In this document: piece by piece, positions 58,541-64,000 of the stretch
Layout: every line of letters begins with the position of its first letter
How positions within the stretch are numbered: position 1 is the first letter of the stretch
Program-made: the position numbers and the translations under genes
The notes under the pieces: model-generated
Databases searched by the model: none
What the model saw: the letters and a program-made list of their open reading frames with translations, nothing else
Told to the model about the DNA's origin: nothing
Assembly (NCBI GenBank): GCA_051453625.1
Contig: JBOZIK010000001.1
Coordinates: 146,626,859-146,690,858, forward strand
Length of the DNA stretch: 64,000 bases
Direction of reading: 5' to 3'
From: Welwitschia mirabilis
Taxonomy: Eukaryota > Gnetophyta > Gnetopsida > Welwitschiales

Positions 58541-60148
58541 TTGATGAATACCTTTATGCGGTTTTCATTAAAAATAATAAATCAAGGTCAAGGCTCATAA
58601 GTAAACAATGGTATTAATCAATTTAAGGAAGCAAGTATGATGAAATTAATTTGAATGTTTATTAACCTAAATCCATTAAAGTTTATAGAAGGTTTAGATC
58701 CTTTCAAAGTAGAAGCATGGCTGAGTGATATTGAAAAGGTTATAGGTACCTTAGGATGTGACGAATATGAAAAGACCTCTTTGGCTATCTATATGTTATA
58801 AGAAGAAGCTAATTTATAATGGAAAATGAAAATGAGCAAGTTAGAAGATCTAAAACTTTAATGGAAGGAGTTTAAGCACATATTTGAGAAAATGTACATT
58901 ATTAGGTTCTATATCCATAGAAAGCTATAGAATTCTACAATATAAAACAAGTCCATAATGTAACCAAAGCATCTCATAAGTGTAAAGTTGTAGAATTATT
59001 AAGATATGTGTTAAATATACATATAGACAAAAATCTAGATGAAGAAGCTAAAGAAAATCTCTTTATTGATAGTTTTCCTTTTTATATTACTATTTGAGTA
59101 TCTATGTTTTAACCTAAGAATCTAGTAGAGGTTATAGAAAAGGCAAAGATAGTAGAACAGGACTGGCAGAGACAATAAGAAATTAAGAAAAAAATTCTTC
59201 CATGGTGACATATCCTTAAGGGAAATTGATCACAAATGTCTTATTATTTTACACTTCAATAAAAAATAATTTTAGTAGTAGTGATAGCAAAAATAGGAAT
59301 TTTAATGAATCAAAGTAGACTCTGTTCAAAAGAAACTAGAATGCTTCTAGTCAAAGCTATGAAAGTAATCAATCTCAAAGATCCAACTTCTAGCAAACTC
59401 TTAGTCAGTATCAATACCAAAACTAATGTAATGGATATCAATGATACTATTATAAAGAAAATTATGATGTAATAAAATGTTCATTATATAATAGAGACCT
59501 TTCTAGATAATAACTAGAAAAGCCTTAAGAATTAAAAAGTTTTCCTCAATCAATAGGATAACTTCGAGGAGTAGTAGATAATCAAGTGGTGTAATTTCAG
59601 AGCTCTAGCATAGAAGGTAAGGTTTTACTTAATAATAAATACAAAATTATTGTATTTAATTATAAAGTAACACATTACTTTATATCTCCTAGAATTTTTG
59701 TAAGAGAAAATATATCTTGTGCTCTAATTGAGGGATGAACAGAGTTAGAAAATGGATCCATATATAAAGTTCATTACTAAGTCCAAAATTATATTTATCT
59801 ATAAGTGGGAGATATTTTTAGATGCAATCAATTATTATTAACTTAGGAAGCTATTATTTATTTTAGGTATGAATTAGTTAATGCAAAATAGATCAGTTAT
59901 AAATTGTGAAAAGCATCAAATAGAAATAATAAATTATGCTTAAAGACTAATCTTTCAAGATCAATATAAATTAGCTATAGAAAATTTAATTAATGTAAAG
60001 CATATAAAAAAATAAATTAAGAGGGCATCATTAGTTCATATGATATAGCTAAAATCAAATATCTCAAAGAAATAAGGAACTCTATTAAAGAATATATCAA
60101 TAGTCTAAGAATATCTTGATGTATTTACAATAAAATTACTAGGAATGT
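58541..60148 (+). pseudogene. Ty3 gag-protease remnant (first copy)
   Basis: The retrotransposon gag domain is clear at 58,670-58,900: P-L-K-F-I-E-G-L-D-P-F, then E-A-W-L-S-D-I-E-K, then L-G-C-D-E-Y-E-K, a pattern typical of plant Ty3 (Tekay/Del-like) gag. A zinc knuckle near 59,440-59,480 has lost most ligands; the last Cys remains. The protease near 59,625-59,700 reads F-N-Y-K-V-T-H-Y-F-I-S against the usual F-D-S-G-A-S-H-x-F-I-S, so the Asp-Ser-Gly triad is gone. The sequence stops abruptly at 60,148, just before the RT, at the start of another LTR. The open 63-codon frame at 59,281 is out of phase with gag. Confidence 0.75.
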
Positions 60149-60223
60149 GTAACACCCCAACTTTAATTACCCTAATTAACCATAATTTTTTTTTTTGTTA
60201 TTAACTATCATGCACAACGGAAC
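60149..60223 (+). mobile_element. Start of an unrelated LTR (TGTAACACCCC type), cut by gap
   Basis: TGTAACACCCCAACTTTAAT is a common start of plant Ty3 LTRs and unlike LTR C/D. It interrupts the first gag-protease copy. The matching place in the second copy (61,950) runs straight on. A CpG is kept (ACAACGG), which suggests a young insertion. Confidence 0.6.
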
Positions 60224-60323
60224 NNNNNNNNNNNNNNNNNNNNNNNNNNNNNNNNNNNNNNNNNNNNNNNNNNNNNNNNNNNNNNNNNNNNNNNNNNNNN
60301 NNNNNNNNNNNNNNNNNNNNNNN
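60224..60323. other. Assembly gap (100 N)
   Basis: A placeholder. The unrelated LTR stands on its left and a second gag copy on its right, so it may hide several kilobases. Confidence 0.95.
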
Positions 60324-62023
60324 AATACCTTTATGCAATTCCTATCACAAATAATAAATCAAGGCCAAAATCCACTAGTAAACAATGGTATCATTCAATC
60401 TAAGGAAGTGGATATGAGAAAATTAATTTAAATGTTTATTATGTTAAATCCACCAAAGTTTGTAGGAGGTTTAGATCCTTCCAAATCAGAAGCATGGCTA
60501 ACTGATGTTAAAAAAGCTATAGATAGGATGCGATAAATATGAAAAGGCTTCTTTAGGTATTCATACGTTATAAGAAGATGCTAATATATGGTGGAAAACA
60601 AAAATGACCAAGTTAGAAGATCTAGAACTTTCATGAATCTAATTTGAGCACATCTTTAAGAAGAGATACATCAATAAGTTTTATATTCACCAGAAGGTTA
60701 CAGAATTCTATAATTTAAGACACGTTGATAATGTAACTATAGCATCTCATGAGTGTAAATTTGTAGAATTATTAAGATATGTATTACATATGCATTTAGA
60801 TGAAGAAGCTAAAGCAAATCTCTTTATTAATAGTATCCTCTCTTCTTTTGCTATCAAAGTATCCATGTTTCAATCTAAGAGTCTAGCAAAGGCTATAAAA
60901 AAGGCATATATTATAGAAAATGATTGGTAGAGATATTAAGAAACTAAGAAAAGAATTCCTCCATAAGGGCATATCCTTAAGGGAAATCATTTACAACTAC
61001 CTTACTCAAATAAAAATTGACACTTTAAAAAAACATGTTAGTATCAGTAATAATAGAAATAGGAATTTTAATCAACCAAGACAAACTACATTTAAAAGAA
61101 ATTAGAATGTTCCTAGTGAAGGCTATATAAGTAATCAACTTCAAAGATCCAACTTCTAGAAAAATCCTAGTTAGTATTAGTATTAGAACTAGTATAATAG
61201 ATATCACTGCTACAATTGTAATGGAAATCATAAAATAAAAGAATTTTCATTATGTTATAAATACCTTTCTAGACAATAACCAGAAAAGCCTCAAGGATTA
61301 AAAAGTGTTCCTTAAATAGTAAGATGACTTCAAGCAGTAGTAGATAACTAGGAGGTGCAATTTGAAAGCTATATTATATAAGATATAATTTTACTTAATA
61401 ATAAAGAAGTAATTATTTTATTTGATTGTGGAGTAATACATTGCCTTATATTTCACTCATGCATAACTTTCATACCAAGATTATTTCCTTGAATTGTTGT
61501 GAGAGAAAAATTGTGTTGTATTCTAATTAAGAGATGCATAGAGTTAGCAAATGGGTCGATGTACAAAGCTAATTAGCAAGTCCAAAACTATAATTTATTC
61601 ATAATTGAGGGAGATTTTTAGATATAACCAATTGATATTGACTGAGAAAAATATAACATTGTTTTGGATATGAATTCATTAATATAAAATAGAACAGTTA
61701 TAACTTGTGAAAAGCATTAAGTGGAAGTGATGAATCATGACCAAAGAGTAATCTTTCAAGGTCATTACAAATCTACAATGGAGAATGTAATTAATGTAAA
61801 GCATATAAAAAAAGAAATTAAGGGGGAATCACTAGTTTATATGTTATGCCTAAAATTAAGTAGCTTAAAAGAAGGAGGAACTTTAGTAAAGAATATACTA
61901 ATAGTTTAAGAATATCTTAATTTATTTACAACAAAATTACTAGGACTGATACCACTTTAGGAAGCTAAGTTTTACATTAAATTAATTCTAAAAATCCAAC
62001 TAATTTCTAAGGAATCATATGAA
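60324..62023 (+). pseudogene. Ty3 gag-protease remnant (second copy)
   Basis: It repeats the first copy from its equivalent of 58,546 on. Gag reads P-K-F-V-G-G-L-D-P-S-K, then E-A-W-L (60,450-60,510). A zinc knuckle of the form C-Y-N-C-N-G-N-H starts at 61,208, better preserved than in the first copy, though the last Cys reads Phe. The protease near 61,410 reads F-D-C-G-V-I-H-C, so the catalytic Asp and Gly survive and Ser is now Cys. The linker to RT is open for 62 codons (61,721-61,909). Divergence from the first copy is around one base in six, too much for an allelic or assembly duplicate. Confidence 0.75.
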
Positions 62024-62560
62024 ATGTCTCTTACAAAAATGAAAAAATTGATAACTCAACTTGAAAAACTCTTAGGCTTCATTCATATTAATGTATCATC
62101 ATTGGGAGCATCTAGATTATTTGTAAAGAAGAAGGATGGAACACTGAGATTATGCATTAATTATAAATATCTCAATAAGATTATTATCAAGAATAAGTAT
62201 TTAGTACTAAGAATAGATGATCATTTTTATCAACTCAAGAACAATAAGATATTCTCAAAAGTTGATCTAAAATCTAGATATCATGAAGTTCGAATTAAGG
62301 AAGAATATATTCATAAAATGGCATTTAGAACCTACTATGAGTATTACAAATTCATTATTATGCCTTTTTATTTAACTAATGCCCCTACAGTATCTTTGAG
62401 TCTTATGAATTACATCTTTCAATCACATCCTAATTCCTTTGTAATCATATTTATTGATTATATCCTCATTTATTATAAGACTTATAAAGAGTATAAGAAA
62501 CACTTGAGAATAATATTACAAACTCTATGAAATTATTAATTATATATCAACATAAAAAAA
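62024..62560 (+). pseudogene. Ty3 reverse transcriptase remnant
   Basis: An open frame of 168 codons (62,024-62,530) covers fingers and palm of a Ty3 RT. It holds S-R-L-F-V-K-K-K-D-G-T-L-R-L-C near 62,110-62,155, then I-D-D-H-F-Y-Q-L and F-S-K-V-D-L-K-S-R-Y-H near 62,210-62,285 (first catalytic Asp present). M-A-F-R-T-Y-Y-E-Y-Y comes at about 62,320 and M-P-F-Y-L-T-N-A-P at about 62,360. The catalytic pair that should read F-I-D-D reads F-I-D-Y: Asp at 62,456-62,458 and Tyr at 62,459-62,461. The enzyme would be dead even without the stop at 62,530. The usual domain continues about 60 residues further, seen here in broken frames. It is the best preserved coding piece in the window. Confidence 0.88.
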
Positions 62561-63260
62561 TTGCTCTTATTGAAAGGAATCCATTCAATTTTTAGGTCAT
62601 GTAATATCTAAGAAAGGTATATTAATGGATCAACATAAAGTTAGAAAAATCCTAAAATGGCTAGTACTTACAAATATTACTAAGCTTAAAACCTTTCTCA
62701 ATCTTGCTAGATCCTATCATTGATTCATCTTTAACTTATCTAAGATAGCTTCTTCATTAACAAGCCTTTTAGAGAAAAATAAAGATTCCTAATGGATAGA
62801 AAAATGTTAGAAATCATTTAATTATCTTAAAGAATGCTTAATCAGTACTCTAGTCTTAGTAATGTTATATGATTCAAAGAACTTTTTAGTTTATACTAAT
62901 GAATCTAAAGAAGGTTTTAGAGTAATTCTTGAACAAAATAAAAGAGTAAGAACTTATAAATCAATATAACTTAAAAATCATAAGAGATATTATCCTATTT
63001 ATGATCTTGAATTAGCCATGACAAGTTTTTCTTTACAATCATGGAAGCATTATCCCTATGATGTAAAATTTTAAGTTTAAATAGATCATAATAGTTTAAA
63101 ATACATTTTTACTTAACCAAACTTAAACCTTAGGTAAAGAAGATGGATAAAATTTGTACATGATTTTGAACTAGATATTTTATACTATAAAAGTAAGAAA
63201 AATAAAGTTGTAGATGATCTTCATAAACAAGGTTATTTCAAAGTAATCAAGAAAATTCAA
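62561..63260 (+). pseudogene. Ty3 RNase H remnant, end of pol
   Basis: After the RT tail (R-S-C-N-I near 62,595) the RNase H domain starts near 62,865. It has V-Y-T-N-E-S-K-E-G-F at 62,890, where the usual T-D-A-S has Asn for Asp. Then come R-Y-Y-P-I-Y-D-L-E-L-A near 62,985, S-W-K-H-Y-P-Y near 63,045, D-H-N-S-L-K-Y near 63,085, and R-R-W near 63,140 with V-D-D-L-H-K-Q at about 63,210. This is the full order of a Ty3 RNase H. Integrase should follow but is absent: similarity ends near 63,260. Stops and shifts are present. Confidence 0.8.
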
Positions 63261-63334
63261 ATCTAAATTTCTAAAATTATATTAAAGTAGCAAAAAAAAG
63301 GATGATAATTATCAAAAAAAAAGAAACGGTTAGA

Positions 63335-64000
63335 AGAACCAATAAATTTAAAGAACTATAGATAGGAGTTTACCCAAATGTCATAATCCAATAAAGGTAC
63401 TAGGCTTATAGTTAGAGAATAGATTTCCCAAGAGTATTTTTAGTCTTTTGTCTTATGAAAAACTGAAAGGAAATAAATAAGTGAATACAATATAAGATGA
63501 TGAATATAAAATGTAGTGAATGAAAATGGAAATGGATTCTACTTAGATCCTAACCCTTCTGTTATAAGACCTACTTTCTCTATAACTTATATTAATTAAT
63601 AAGAGTATTCACTAGTTCTTAACCAACATAAACTATGAGATCTATCCAAGTAAGATAAAAAATGCAATATGGAATGAAATGAAAATAAAATGCAAATCTA
63701 CTACTAACCAAGGTCAACCTTAGTAAAGGTTGCCCTTATGATCTAAGTAAATCATAGATTTATCACTTAACTATGACCAACTTAAACCATAAGAAACATT
63801 CACAAAATTTTAATGAAAAGGAGAAATTGTCTTAACTCAAAAGAGTATTCAAGAACATTACATCCACTTACAATCATAATAATATTACCTTAATGGAAAA
63901 GACTTAGCCTAACACCAAAGAGACTCCTTTCTGTAGCATTATATGGACCTCTTGTCCATCAATCCACTGTCACAAGTATCATGTACAAAAGATGGTTTCG
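63335..64000. mobile_element. Insert after the Ty3 RNase H, shared with LTR D insert
   Basis: The first 110 bp match 54,730-54,842. Here CpGs have decayed (for example AATGTCATAATCC against AATGTCGTAATCC), so this copy is older. It replaces the integrase of the Ty3 element. The remaining sequence to the window end is AT-rich and unassigned. It contains no open frame or LTR end that I can see. Confidence 0.5.

Noticed and set aside
1-64000. Organellar (plastid or mitochondrial) insertions
   Set aside because: No conserved plastid or mitochondrial gene sequence, rRNA or tRNA was recognised on either strand.

Overview
This window is AT-rich (GC about 30% by eye), intron-less nuclear DNA from a flowering plant or close relative. 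The evidence is a pile of plant-type LTR retrotransposons (Copia and Ty3/Gypsy), with LTR boundaries, plant initiator-tRNA-Met primer binding sites and recognisable but stop-riddled gag-pol remnants. I found no host gene that I can support, no rRNA, no canonical tRNA and no CRISPR array. CpG is almost absent and many catalytic or metal-binding codons show C-to-T or G-to-A type changes, as expected of long-methylated, decaying heterochromatin. The species cannot be named from this sequence. Five runs of N (four of exactly 100, one of 336) mark scaffold gaps.

Layout. 1-5,119: a minus-strand LTR ('type F', cut by the window start) split by a complete 2.87-kb deletion-derivative Copia element (886-3,750) with a perfect TATAA target duplication. 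5,120-6,444: unassigned. 6,445-10,842: a second minus-strand copy of the same Copia family; where a 5' LTR should be it has a 0.86-kb segment called S here. 10,843-26,254: a 4.0-kb Ty3-type LTR ('C') split by an 11.4-kb element with 2.1-kb LTRs and no recognisable genes (14,383-25,782), which itself holds a 1.86-kb Copia-type element (17,915-19,770). Target duplications at both inner levels give the order of insertion. 26,255-34,639: primer site and repeat-bearing leader of the C element, a 0.9-kb GC-richer, CpG-retaining island (26,770-27,700), then unassigned AT-rich DNA with a 146-bp tandem array.

34,640-48,930: a plus-strand Sirevirus-like Copia element (LTR, gag, protease, integrase, RT, partial RNase H, possible envelope-like region, PPT, LTR). 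It is interrupted at 40,702-46,105 by a third minus-strand copy of the first Copia family, the only copy that keeps RT and RNase H. 48,930-53,425: another copy of S, then a minus-strand LTR ('E') with a primer site on one side and a polypurine tract on the other. 53,426-64,000: a second 4.0-kb Ty3 LTR ('D') with primer site and leader, a degraded gag-protease, a gap beside the start of a different, younger LTR, then a second diverged gag-protease-RT-RNase H copy (60,324-63,260) and a short repeat also found inside LTR D.

Nothing here works as a pathway. The biology is serial nested insertion, deletion derivatives that moved while depending on enzymes from full-length relatives, and LTR recombination. 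I did not find a convincing new gene system. The items most worth a second look are the shared RT-deletion junction in two Copia copies, segment S in place of the 5' LTR, the doubly flanked LTR E, and the CpG-retaining island.
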